A DNA stretch of 64,000 nt from Ricordea florida (GCA_949710005.1 OX453273.1:11383246-11447245), one strand, 5' to 3'; numbered from the stretch's first letter, positions 34,408 through 42,149 are shown. Numbers and translations are program-made. Notes: generated from the letters alone by a model not told the origin.

Positions 34408-35079
34408 ATGCAAACCACAGAAACACGTTTCGACATATTCACCGTATATGCCAACGAGAATGACTCTGACTTTGATGCATTCTTCAACAGAGTAGGACCA
34501 GAGGTTCTTGATTGCTTCGAGAAAATCAACCCTAGATACACAAGATTTGAGTTTAATTTTGAGCTACAAAACAAAGTTCAACACATGATAGTAGACCATT
34601 ACGATGATGATGTTGATTCCATGGATGACACAATCAATCGTATTGTGAGAGTTTTGAGATCTAGGATTAGGTATGCTTTGATGGAGGGACTCCAAGTGTG
34701 TATTGATGGAAAAGTTGATGACTGTTACATACTTGGACTCATTGATGATGATGATGAGGATGAGGATTGGTATTGTTATTGGGATTGGGATTGGGATATA
34801 GAGGATGTTTTAGAAAACCCTAGTCTGGCTGGACCTATGGTTAACCATGTTGCAAATGGAATGGAGTCTAACCTTTCATACATTAGAGTCAAAATGTTGA
34901 ACCATGACAAGGAAATCCATAGACTAGAATTCAAACGTGTTTTCGATAAACTAATCCCTGCAGCAACGTTGAGCTTTGACAAGCAATACTATAAAGTAGA
35001 ATTCAAAAGTGTTCTTGATGAATTAGTGGATGCAGCATGGCATCCCGATCGAACTGGTGTCTTGACCACGAGGAATTGA
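34408..35079 (+). CDS. Polinton protein of unknown function with acidic, Trp-rich stretch
   Basis: The 223-residue frame starts at ATG 34,408; the longer frame from 34,366 opens with GTG. It begins MQTTETRFDIFTVYANENDS. A low-complexity segment of Asp/Glu runs into alternating Trp/Asp (DWYCYWDWDWDIEDV) near the middle, followed by a short internal duplication (LEFKRVFDKLIPAATLSFDK and VEFKSVLDELVDAA). I checked it for the His-Asp-Cys pattern of adenain proteases and did not find it. Function unknown. Confidence 0.7.
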   Translation: MQTTETRFDIFTVYANENDSDFDAFFNRVGPEVLDCFEKINPRYTRFEFNFELQNKVQHMIVDHYDDDVDSMDDTINRIVRVLRSRIRYALMEGLQVCIDGKVDDCYILGLIDDDDEDEDWYCYWDWDWDIEDVLENPSLAGPMVNHVANGMESNLSYIRVKMLNHDKEIHRLEFKRVFDKLIPAATLSFDKQYYKVEFKSVLDELVDAAWHPDRTGVLTTRN

Positions 35080-35121
35080 GAGACGTGAAAGAACGATGGA
35101 ATATGTAAGAACCGATTTTGA

Positions 35122-35150
35122 GTCTCTTAGTAGATGACCTACTAAGAGAC
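35122..35150. promoter_or_regulatory. 12-bp-arm inverted repeat between genes
   Basis: GTCTCTTAGTAG and CTACTAAGAGAC pair perfectly across ATGAC. The design (arm ending AG, 5-nt loop, arm starting CTA) matches the hairpins at 36,279 and 36,593 although the sequence differs. It lies 43 bp after the stop at 35,079. Confidence 0.55.
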
Positions 35151-35200
35151 CTAAGCAGCAAAGCCCTAACACAACTTTTAGGACTAAATAACCACTTGTT

Positions 35201-35234
35201 AGCCACTTAGTGGTGACATACAAAGTGGCTTAAA
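35201..35234 (+). promoter_or_regulatory. Inverted repeat joined to TTAAA motif before the 35,280 gene
   Basis: AGCCACTT (35,201-35,208) and AAGTGGCT (35,223-35,230) are perfect inverted repeats. The final T is the first base of TTAAA (35,230-35,234). The gene starts 45 nt further on. Confidence 0.5.
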
Positions 35235-35279
35235 GAGAGACATGCACTATGGCATAACCGAAAGGTAAAGTGTTGAAAC

Positions 35280-36266
35280 ATGAGTGAACCAATCTTCATT
35301 GAACTTGACTCTGATTTTGACTGGAACACCATTGTTGTTTCTGAACCCAAGAGTAAATCCTTCAACAAAGGCCAAAGTAAACCACAAAACCAATGGGTTA
35401 GTTCAGATGTTTACGTACAAGGTCCCAACGGTGCGAAGCGACCAATCTTCATTGAATTGACCAAGCAATTCTTTTCGGGTATATCGGGGGTGTGGCCATT
35501 TGGAACCGACAAAGACAGTCGCAGACTTGAGACTCTGGAGGGGTTCCAAATTTCATACCCAATGACATCGATTGATACCATGAATTGCCCAACAACCGAA
35601 GAGATCAAGACTCGAAAAGCACTTGATAATGTAGTGAAGATCACATTGAATGCACTCAAAAAGTTTTGCAAGAAACCAAGATCAGAGAGGTCCGTTCCAC
35701 CCGCAACTTTCAATGCATACATGACTTCCAAGAGTGAAAATGATTGGTCATTGGCTGTGAAGCCAATATACGATTACACAAACATCACAGACCAACAAAC
35801 GGGTGAGAAGACAAAGGACACAAGCAGACCACAACGTGCCTACCTCAAGTTCATAACCTGGGGTAAGGGTGGTAACATCCTATCCACAACTTGTGTATAC
35901 GGTCCAGATGATAAAATGGTTAACCCACTTGAATACATGTGGCAACCCGACAAGTATGTAAGCGGTTTTGGTCATCCTGTTGTCCGTTGGGATGGTATAT
36001 TCTGGGGATCCCACGGGCAGACCGGGTACGGTGCCTCAGCCCGTCTTCGTGTCACTGAGATGAATTTCACTCCAAGTGAGTTCACCAGCATGACTAGTTT
36101 TCGAATGTTACCCTCCAATAATGCCACACTGCAAGAATCAGAATCTAGCCTGTTACCCTCCAATGATGCCACACCGCAAGAATCGGAACCTCGTATGTTG
36201 GCTCCCAATGGTGCTGAGCCACAAGAATCAGAAGATGAAGATGAGTATGTGTTGGAATATTGTTAA
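35280..36266 (+). CDS. Probable DNA-binding protein with acidic tail
   Basis: The 328-residue protein opens MSEPIFIELDSDFDWN and has a compact beta-rich core ending with IFWGSHGQTGYGASARLRV. This reminds me of ssDNA-binding-like families of large DNA viruses, but I cannot name one with certainty. The C-terminus has three copies of a LPSNxATxQESE-type repeat and then an acidic tail (SEDEDEYVLEYC), a common design in single-strand DNA-binding proteins. A replication role fits an element whose polymerase works by strand displacement. No catalytic motif is seen. Confidence 0.6.
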   Translation: MSEPIFIELDSDFDWNTIVVSEPKSKSFNKGQSKPQNQWVSSDVYVQGPNGAKRPIFIELTKQFFSGISGVWPFGTDKDSRRLETLEGFQISYPMTSIDTMNCPTTEEIKTRKALDNVVKITLNALKKFCKKPRSERSVPPATFNAYMTSKSENDWSLAVKPIYDYTNITDQQTGEKTKDTSRPQRAYLKFITWGKGGNILSTTCVYGPDDKMVNPLEYMWQPDKYVSGFGHPVVRWDGIFWGSHGQTGYGASARLRVTEMNFTPSEFTSMTSFRMLPSNNATLQESESSLLPSNDATPQESEPRMLAPNGAEPQESEDEDEYVLEYC

Positions 36267-36278
36267 TTAAGACGTACT

Positions 36279-36311
36279 TCTCCTAATAGACAACCTATTA
36301 GGAGAGTTAAA
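36279..36311 (+). promoter_or_regulatory. Hairpin-TTAAA promoter module 1
   Basis: TCTCCTAATAG and CTATTAGGAGA (11-bp perfect arms, 5-nt loop ACAAC) are followed by G and TTAAA (36,307-36,311), then 25 nt to ATG 36,337. The same module occurs at 36,593. Confidence 0.65.
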
Positions 36312-36336
36312 GCTAAGTGACAACAAGGATACAAAC

Positions 36337-36576
36337 ATGGCTGACACAGAAGTTGTTGATAGAGCGACTGTGAAAGAATATTGTGAAGAGTACTGTAGAG
36401 AAAATATAGAAAGACTGTGTAATGGAACATTAGTAGAATTTGTATATAGTGAGAGAAAGAGAGAAAAAGAAGAGTTTGAGGAGTCAGCTAATAAAGCATT
36501 ATTGTGGTTCAAGGGTTTGATGGTCGGAATTGGATTATATTGGTTGTATAGAAATCGTCGTAGTTACTTCTGGTAG
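36337..36576 (+). CDS. Small single-pass membrane protein
   Basis: This 79-residue protein has a Cys/Glu-rich N-terminus (EEYCRENIERLCNG), a helical KREKEEFEES stretch and a C-terminal hydrophobic segment (ALLWFKGLMVGIGLYWLY) capped by basic residues. Family unknown. It could be a virion membrane or host-membrane protein. The promoter module at 36,279 drives it by position. Confidence 0.7.
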   Translation: MADTEVVDRATVKEYCEEYCRENIERLCNGTLVEFVYSERKREKEEFEESANKALLWFKGLMVGIGLYWLYRNRRSYFW

Positions 36577-36592
36577 ATGTTGGTTCAAAAAA

Positions 36593-36625
36593 TCTCCTAA
36601 TAGGCAACCTATTAGGAGAGTTAAA
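36593..36625 (+). promoter_or_regulatory. Hairpin-TTAAA promoter module 2
   Basis: Arms TCTCCTAATAG and CTATTAGGAGA are identical to module 1, with loop GCAAC instead of ACAAC. G and TTAAA (36,621-36,625) follow, then 25 nt to ATG 36,651. Similarity to module 1 extends to GATACAAACATG at the start codon. Confidence 0.65.
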
Positions 36626-36650
36626 GGTTAGTGATAACAGAGATACAAAC

Positions 36651-37064
36651 ATGTCTGAGCAAACTGTTGAGCAAATCACAAGAGAACCCGATGTCAAGGA
36701 TAGAGTAAAGGATCCCAAGAAGGTGGAGGCCGGGAAGAAACTGGCCGAGTACCACAAGAAGGCTAAGGATGCATTGAAGGAAAAAGAGCAACGGGATGCA
36801 GATAGTCAGAAAGAAAAGGAGCAGCCGCAGCAAGATGCATTGGTGAAAAAGGATGATGCCTGGATACCCAGCCTATCCTTCGAGAATTTGTTAATCGGTG
36901 GTTCCATAATAGGAGTGATTGGTTATTTTTTACACAAGAGATACAAAGACAGAATACCCAACTTCGTACCTTCTGTAACCTTCGAACCACCTCCTGTCAA
37001 GGACATGAATGAGGCCAAAAGACCCTCGAATAGAGAAACCAGCTTAAATGACGAGCTGATGTAA
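36651..37064 (+). CDS. Single-pass membrane protein with charged N-terminal domain
   Basis: The 137-residue protein has a Lys/Glu-rich soluble N-terminus to about residue 75, then one hydrophobic segment (LLIGGSIIGVIGYFLHKRY) and a Pro-containing tail. No family recognised. Start ATG 36,651 fits the module spacing exactly. Confidence 0.7.
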   Translation: MSEQTVEQITREPDVKDRVKDPKKVEAGKKLAEYHKKAKDALKEKEQRDADSQKEKEQPQQDALVKKDDAWIPSLSFENLLIGGSIIGVIGYFLHKRYKDRIPNFVPSVTFEPPPVKDMNEAKRPSNRETSLNDELM

Positions 37065-37072
37065 TACACAAA

Positions 37073-37294
37073 ATGTCAGAAAACAAGCTTGTAAAGACTG
37101 TTACAGATTCTGCAGTTCTCGTGGGACTCGCTGCTGCTGTGGGCTATGTGGGTAAGAAGGCCCTGAAAGAATCGTTAATTGGCGATCCATCGTCCAATAT
37201 CATGAATTATGTCAAATGGGTTGCTGTTTTGTCCGTGAGTATGTACGTCAAAACTTATTTAGAAGATCAAAAGATCTTACCAAAAGAGCTTTGA
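37073..37294 (+). CDS. Small membrane protein
   Basis: The 73-residue protein has a hydrophobic N-terminal stretch (SAVLVGLAAAVGYVGKKAL) and a second near residue 50 (WVAVLSVSMYV). TTAAA at 37,044-37,048 lies 24 nt upstream, inside the previous gene. It starts a run of four closely packed genes with gaps of 3 nt, 8 nt and a 20-nt overlap. Confidence 0.65.
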   Translation: MSENKLVKTVTDSAVLVGLAAAVGYVGKKALKESLIGDPSSNIMNYVKWVAVLSVSMYVKTYLEDQKILPKEL

Positions 37295-37297
37295 GTA

Positions 37298-37513
37298 ATG
37301 GCCACAGTGACACTTGATCCTAAAAGATTCAAACTTGCCTTGAATGAGTATATGAAAGATGGGCCTGTTTTGAGTGACTTCATTACCAAAGATGGCGATG
37401 GGTCCGTAATATCCTTTGACGAGAAAGGATTCAGTATGGCTGTACTCGATCATTTGAAGGACGGTCCCAAGTCGGAGGACTTTTTCAACATTCAATTAAG
37501 GAATCCTAAATAG
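37298..37513 (+). CDS. Small soluble Polinton protein
   Basis: The 71-residue protein begins MATVTLDPKRFKLALNEYMK. It contains an internal duplication: KRFKLALNEYMKDGPVLSDF resembles KGFSMAVLDHLKDGPKSEDF. No membrane segment or known domain. No TTAAA motif of its own; it follows the previous stop by 3 nt. Confidence 0.65.
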   Translation: MATVTLDPKRFKLALNEYMKDGPVLSDFITKDGDGSVISFDEKGFSMAVLDHLKDGPKSEDFFNIQLRNPK

Positions 37514-37521
37514 ATTGACAA

Positions 37522-37983
37522 ATGGCGACTATAGCGATCGTTATCGGAGGTGCAATCGTGAATGCAGCTGCCCTCGGTTTTAGTACTTATGTAACACATC
37601 TCCTCACTGGATCATCACCCGAAGAACTCGAAAAGGAAAGGAAAAGGCATGACAAAGCAATGGAGGAGTACCAAAAAGATTACGCTGCGCATGAAAAGAG
37701 GCGCTTGGCGTATATTGACTTTATGAACAAGAGGAAGAGTGATGCTGACCAGGCATCCGAGAACATACCGGAGACGGATGAAGCAATGAGGTTGTACAAT
37801 CAAATAGGCGATCCTCCCAAGTTCTCCGACTACTACCGACCGAATGAAGACCAAAGAATGGCTCAGATGGTCTTTGTCGCGGTTGGGATGTTAATACTGG
37901 TATATATAGTTAGCAAGTGGGTGCGATATACTAACTTAGAAGTTCCCATATTCGACATCAAATATGGCAACTGCTTATCCTGA
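37522..37983 (+). CDS. Polinton membrane protein with central coiled coil
   Basis: The 153-residue protein has a hydrophobic N-terminus (ATIAIVIGGAIVNAAALGF), a charged coiled-coil-like centre (ELEKERKRHDKAMEEYQKDY and AYIDFMNKRKSDA) and a C-terminal membrane segment (MVFVAVGMLILVYIVSKWV). I recall similar proteins as recurrent in cnidarian Polintons, without a known role. The two membrane ends suggest a virion or assembly membrane role. Its end overlaps the next gene by 20 bp. Confidence 0.7.
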   Translation: MATIAIVIGGAIVNAAALGFSTYVTHLLTGSSPEELEKERKRHDKAMEEYQKDYAAHEKRRLAYIDFMNKRKSDADQASENIPETDEAMRLYNQIGDPPKFSDYYRPNEDQRMAQMVFVAVGMLILVYIVSKWVRYTNLEVPIFDIKYGNCLS

Positions 37984-38926
37984 AGAAGAGAACGATCCTT
38001 TCGGGTTGGGGGAAGAAAACAAGCAAGAAGATCCCGATGATTTCGAAGATACCCCGCTACTTGGTAGGCAGCCTCCAACACCAGACAAAGTCTTGGAAAC
38101 ATCCACGACCAAGGGTGCTAGACGTAAATCAGGGTATCTTCAATTACCACGTGAAGATATAGAGATGGAGGTTATGGAAGAAAACAAAGATGAAGTCTGG
38201 ACCAAGATTGTAGATAAATTCCCAAATGCCAAACCCAAGTTCCTTTTCAAATACGATGAATGGGGTAGAATCGTTGTCAAAATCACTGGCAGAGATCCAG
38301 ACAGAAATGTATGGCATCCACTATTCGATGCGAATGGTGATGTGAACAAAGGATTACCCAAAACAATTACAAAAGAGTTAGGTCCAAGCGCGGAAGAAAT
38401 TGTGGAAGCCAATGATGGTGAGATAACCAAGAGAAAAGGGTTCGTTAGTAAATTGAAGGAGAAGGTAAGATTCCATCGAGAAAAGGCATTGAAAACCCCG
38501 GAAGAAGTAAGTCAAATAGAGACCATCGAGGAACAAATTGTTGAACAAGAGCAAGAGATAGCTAACTTGGAAGGTGAGAATGAGCAAATCCAGGAGCGAA
38601 TGTCATTACGAGATAGAGTGAAAGCGATCTTCAAGAAATATGGTTTCACGGTATTTGCCGTTGTGAGCGCCGTTGGTGTGGTCATTGGCGTTATCGTGTC
38701 TAATCTTTCCAAGGGCCTATCCAGATTGGGCAAAGGTGTGGGGGACGGGCTGAAGAACATCGGTAAGAAACTTGGTGAGTTATTGCCCGGTATGGTGGGG
38801 GCGATCGTGAGTTTCCTGTTCAAGACCGCTGGGGAGGTCATTTCATTCCTGGGTAAGAACGCTTGGCTGTTGATCCTCGCTGTTGTAGTGTACTTTGTAG
38901 ACGAATTAAAAAAGAGGCGTCGTTGA
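37964..38926 (+). CDS. Polinton protein with amphipathic and membrane segments at the C-terminus
   Basis: The 320-residue protein has an acidic N-terminus, a central domain (TKIVDKFPNAKPKFLFKYDE), a Glu/Gln-rich coiled coil (~185-215), then a hydrophobic segment (VFAVVSAVGVVIGVIVSNLS). Gly-rich amphipathic sequence (GKGVGDGLKNIGKKLGELL) and a last membrane stretch (NAWLLILAVVVYFV) with a basic tail (KKRRR) follow. This design resembles membrane-active minor capsid proteins of DNA viruses, but that is inference. I recall it as a recurrent cnidarian Polinton gene. Confidence 0.7.
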   Translation: MATAYPEEENDPFGLGEENKQEDPDDFEDTPLLGRQPPTPDKVLETSTTKGARRKSGYLQLPREDIEMEVMEENKDEVWTKIVDKFPNAKPKFLFKYDEWGRIVVKITGRDPDRNVWHPLFDANGDVNKGLPKTITKELGPSAEEIVEANDGEITKRKGFVSKLKEKVRFHREKALKTPEEVSQIETIEEQIVEQEQEIANLEGENEQIQERMSLRDRVKAIFKKYGFTVFAVVSAVGVVIGVIVSNLSKGLSRLGKGVGDGLKNIGKKLGELLPGMVGAIVSFLFKTAGEVISFLGKNAWLLILAVVVYFVDELKKRRR

Positions 38927-38931
38927 TGTAA

Positions 38932-39564
38932 ATGTTGAGCGTTACCATGTACGAGTCTGAAACCAGGGTGTACTTGGACCCTCCCCTGGACAAGGTTCGG
39001 GAGATACAACTTCTGAGTTGTAGTATACCCAAACGATTGGTGAACTTCAAGGATCGCCAGGTCATACTCAATGAGGAAAATCGACCCATCATAATAATCC
39101 AGCCCGGTACATACTCTCTGCGTGGTATACACACGATATTTCTCAATGATACGGATAAGGCCAAGCTATCGATCATTGAGACTGACACGGTCGACTATTT
39201 GTACTCCAACAAGAACTCCAACATCAAACTTACGAGAGGACTGCAAGTTGCTCTGGGTTTACCCGAAGTCATAACGCCCGGTAAGTTATACCCCACAAAT
39301 CTCCAGATCAAGGAGCCCCTGAGACTTATGTGCAGTCTAGTGAATAACCAGTCATCCTACATGAACAATGCTTGATTTACAGGCCCTGTGAAGATCTCAC
39401 CCTCACAACTCCTTGCCAACATACCATCACAGGATTATCCAGTCATTCCCGTTCACAAATCCAAAACCCCCGTAAATCAGTTCGATCTGAGCATCCTCGA
39501 CATTGAATGGAACAAACTGAATCTGAATGGGTCTCCAATCACCTTCAGTTTGCGGTTCAGATAA
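38932..39564 (+). pseudogene. Putative penton / minor capsid protein, premature TGA
   Basis: The frame from ATG 38,932 runs 147 codons to TGA (39,373-39,375) and then stays open in the same frame to TAA at 39,562-39,564, so one substitution interrupts it. The N-terminal part (VYLDPPLDKVREIQLLSCSI) and the C-terminal end (DLSILDIEWNKLNLNG to FSLRFR) look like strands of the single jelly-roll penton protein of Polintons. It follows the membrane protein by 5 nt, with TTAAA 21 nt before its ATG. The family call rests on terminal signatures and context. Confidence 0.65.
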
Positions 39565-39596
39565 CATTTAAAAGTACGTGAGAACTGTAACCAAAG

Positions 39597-40196
39597 ATGG
39601 GTGAGTACAAAGGAATCTACCCCAACTTGCCTCCGACGGCGCCTCCCCCTGATGGCGATACTTTCAGATTGCAACAATGTTGCGATGCTTTGAACAAGCT
39701 AAAGTCTGAATTAAACCACTACGAGACAGTACTCAAAAAATACAACCGATCCAAGGGCACACTCATGAATGTAAGCTCGACCTGTGGTATAATGTCTTGC
39801 ATTTTGGCGGCTGGTGGATTGGGCACATCGCTTAGTGGTGTCGGAATCGTCGCATCTGTACCATTGGGTGTGGTAAGTGGTGTGTTTGTGTGCGCATCCA
39901 TAGCATGTCAACAAATATCCAAGAGACTGTCCCAGAAAGCTGTGAAGCATCAAAACACCATCACACTGGCCAGATCCAAGATAAACACCATTGAAGACCT
40001 GGTGTCCAAAGCCCTTCGTGACAATACGATCTCTGACTCAGAATTCTCGTTGATCATGGAAGAACTCAAGAAATTCGAAAAGCTCAAGGCTGAGATACGG
40101 GCTAAGGCTCAAAAAAATGTGAGTGGGGAGGACCCATTGGTGTTGAGGCAGAGAGTTCGCGAAGAAATCCTCAAAGAACTAAAAGGAGGACTATAA
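39597..40196 (+). CDS. Conserved Polinton protein with hydrophobic hairpin and coiled coil
   Basis: The 199-residue protein has a Pro-rich start (YKGIYPNLPPTAPPPDGD), a helical segment, a central Gly-rich hydrophobic pair (SCILAAGGLGTSLSGVGIVA and VPLGVVSGVFVCASIACQQI), and a charged helical C-terminus. I recall this arrangement from other cnidarian Polintons; function unknown. Membrane insertion or pore-type activity is plausible. TTAAA at 39,568-39,572 lies 24 nt before the ATG. Confidence 0.7.
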   Translation: MGEYKGIYPNLPPTAPPPDGDTFRLQQCCDALNKLKSELNHYETVLKKYNRSKGTLMNVSSTCGIMSCILAAGGLGTSLSGVGIVASVPLGVVSGVFVCASIACQQISKRLSQKAVKHQNTITLARSKINTIEDLVSKALRDNTISDSEFSLIMEELKKFEKLKAEIRAKAQKNVSGEDPLVLRQRVREEILKELKGGL

Positions 40197-40266
40197 CTTT
40201 AGTTTGTGAACAACACATCTACTAGACCAAATAGAGTTAAAAGATTGATGTACTAGTGTTACAACC

Positions 40267-40497
40267 ATGGCTAATAGACAAGTCAATGCAAAAGAAAATT
40301 ACCACTCGAACATTTACACTGAAGGATACTTCGAAGATTTCATGGAATTTAAACATCCTAACAGATGTGCAAATCAACGTCTAGTTTATTGGATTCATTC
40401 AAGGTGTCTAAACATAGAAGAAAAATTGGAGAGAGCAAAAACAGTTGGTACGGTAGCTTTCATAACATTATGTTTGACATATTGGCTATGGGGATAA
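40267..40497 (+). CDS. Small C-tail-anchored membrane protein
   Basis: The 76-residue protein has a polar N-terminus and a C-terminal hydrophobic segment (TVGTVAFITLCLTYWLWG) ending at the stop, a tail-anchor design shared with the 36,337 product. TTAAA at 40,237-40,241 lies 25 nt before the ATG. No family recognised. Confidence 0.65.
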   Translation: MANRQVNAKENYHSNIYTEGYFEDFMEFKHPNRCANQRLVYWIHSRCLNIEEKLERAKTVGTVAFITLCLTYWLWG

Positions 40498-40547
40498 AAT
40501 TAGTGGCTTAAAAGTTTGAACTCTTCTACCCAAATTCTGGATAGAAG

Positions 40548-42095
40548 ATGGGCTTACTCGATGACTTCAGAAACAAGTATCCAAAGGCCGACCTTGACCA
40601 GTTCAAATTTGTGAACGATCAATATGGAGGTTACATTAGATGGAAACATAACAGTATGACAGTCATGTCCTATGATGACCCCACTGGCAAAACATGGACT
40701 GATGGGATGCGGCCAGGTTTGAAATTACTACTCTGGATTGATCTTGGACTGGCCGATGATGACACATTGACCTCGTTCCCGCCAAGCCTAACCATGACCA
40801 AACGATACTACCCGATACCCGCCGTTGATTTTGACGAGCCCACAAGTAACACCACAAACATGCTGACGTCATTGGACATATACGTGTCCAACACGAAAAA
40901 ATTCACCGCTAAGATGCGTAACATATTTACCTCCCAAGTTGTAACTTTCAAGTTTGGTAAGCAAAGTCGAAAATGGTTGAACTCCCCCGACATGAACTAC
41001 TGGCCTCAACAACTAAACTTTGCAGTGTGGTGTGCGACCTCTGGCTGTGGTGTCAGCCCCTTTGAAAGTTTGAACTACCCCAAAGTGGTGGCTGGCTTTG
41101 TAAAGTTTCACGTGTATTTCACCATAAGGCGAATACTGTACGAATTGAATGTGCCTTTACCTGATGAACAACCATTTGCCATAGCTAACAACCCTTACAG
41201 TAAGGTTGCTTACCAAAGATTATGCGCTGAATTCGGTATCGGTAATGGTTCTGATTTCAGATGGAAAGGCGGGCGAAACCATGGTCTTGGTGACATATTC
41301 CTTGACTATGGTGCTGGTTACCATGGAAGAGGTGGAGGGTTTCAAAATGTACATTTGATTCGAAACTATGATGAAGATGCAAACCAGTGGCCTGGTGATG
41401 GTGGTGAATTCTCAGATGATGGTGGTAAGAAAGAAAAAGGTAACCTCATCTCATTCATTCGCAATGATGACTTTGCTGGGTACAAGTATGCTTGGTTCAT
41501 CCCAACGAGTGGTTATGGGCTCACCAAGGCTGGGCTGGGCAGACTGAATCGATCTGCTGAGGCCTTCGTTTACTGTGTGCTGGGATCGCAAGTCAATACG
41601 CGAAACTCGATTGTGGGCACGGGTGGTGGGGCAATTGAGACACAGCAAGAGTTCTTGGCTCTGTTTGAAAGCAGTGTGATTGAGAACGACATATCAAGTT
41701 CAGTACAAAGGTACCAACTCGCAACTCAGGAAGCGAAGTTGAGATTGGATCTGGCAATCGCACCTGGAGTTTGGCTAATGCCCAGTAACATGATCATAAA
41801 CACGGAGAGTATAGTTGGTTACAACAACAACCTAATGAAGGCCACGGGTGACATGAAGTTCGGAGTCAACTCAAATGTAAACCTAGAGACCAAGACTGTA
41901 GGGATAAGCCATAACTTGGGCTCTTCGAAAGTTAAGTTACCACATGCAACTACCAGAACCGAAACTGTACAGGTGAAAACACCAATCATGGATGTTAAAC
42001 CTGAAATCAAAGGGCCTGAAAACACACAACATGAATATAATTTGTTTGCATTGATAATCGTAGTTGGTGGATTGGCTTGGGCTTTGTTCTGTTGA
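40548..42095 (+). CDS. Large Polinton protein with C-terminal membrane anchor, unknown family
   Basis: The 515-residue protein begins MGLLDDFRNKYPKADLD. The first ~220 residues (YGGYIRWKHNSMTVMSYDDP to FHVYFTIRRILYELNVPLP) look like a folded domain; a Gly-rich stretch follows (GAGYHGRGGGFQ), then a second domain around SYGLTKAG-like GYGLTKAGLGRLNRSAEAFV. The C-terminus is a membrane segment (LFALIIVVGGLAWALFC). A surface or spike-like structural protein is one possibility, but I cannot assign a family. TTAAA at 40,508-40,512 is 35 nt upstream. It converges on the zinc-repeat gene. Confidence 0.75.
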   Translation: MGLLDDFRNKYPKADLDQFKFVNDQYGGYIRWKHNSMTVMSYDDPTGKTWTDGMRPGLKLLLWIDLGLADDDTLTSFPPSLTMTKRYYPIPAVDFDEPTSNTTNMLTSLDIYVSNTKKFTAKMRNIFTSQVVTFKFGKQSRKWLNSPDMNYWPQQLNFAVWCATSGCGVSPFESLNYPKVVAGFVKFHVYFTIRRILYELNVPLPDEQPFAIANNPYSKVAYQRLCAEFGIGNGSDFRWKGGRNHGLGDIFLDYGAGYHGRGGGFQNVHLIRNYDEDANQWPGDGGEFSDDGGKKEKGNLISFIRNDDFAGYKYAWFIPTSGYGLTKAGLGRLNRSAEAFVYCVLGSQVNTRNSIVGTGGGAIETQQEFLALFESSVIENDISSSVQRYQLATQEAKLRLDLAIAPGVWLMPSNMIINTESIVGYNNNLMKATGDMKFGVNSNVNLETKTVGISHNLGSSKVKLPHATTRTETVQVKTPIMDVKPEIKGPENTQHEYNLFALIIVVGGLAWALFC

Positions 42096-42109
42096 TGGAC
42101 TCGATATGA

Positions 42110-42138
42110 TTTTTGTAACGTGGTTCACGTTACAAAAA
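42110..42138. terminator. Perfect hairpin between convergent genes
   Basis: TTTTTGTAACGTG and CACGTTACAAAAA (13-bp arms, 3-nt loop) lie between the stop of the 515-residue gene (42,095) and the stop of the opposing zinc-repeat gene (42,150). The U-rich ends in both directions suggest a bidirectional transcript end or RNA-stability element. Confidence 0.5.
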
Positions 42139-42149
42139 TGCACACCATA

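Noticed and set aside
34408..35079. Polinton protease candidate
   Set aside because: No ordered His-Asp/Glu-Gln-Cys motif; composition does not fit an adenain fold.
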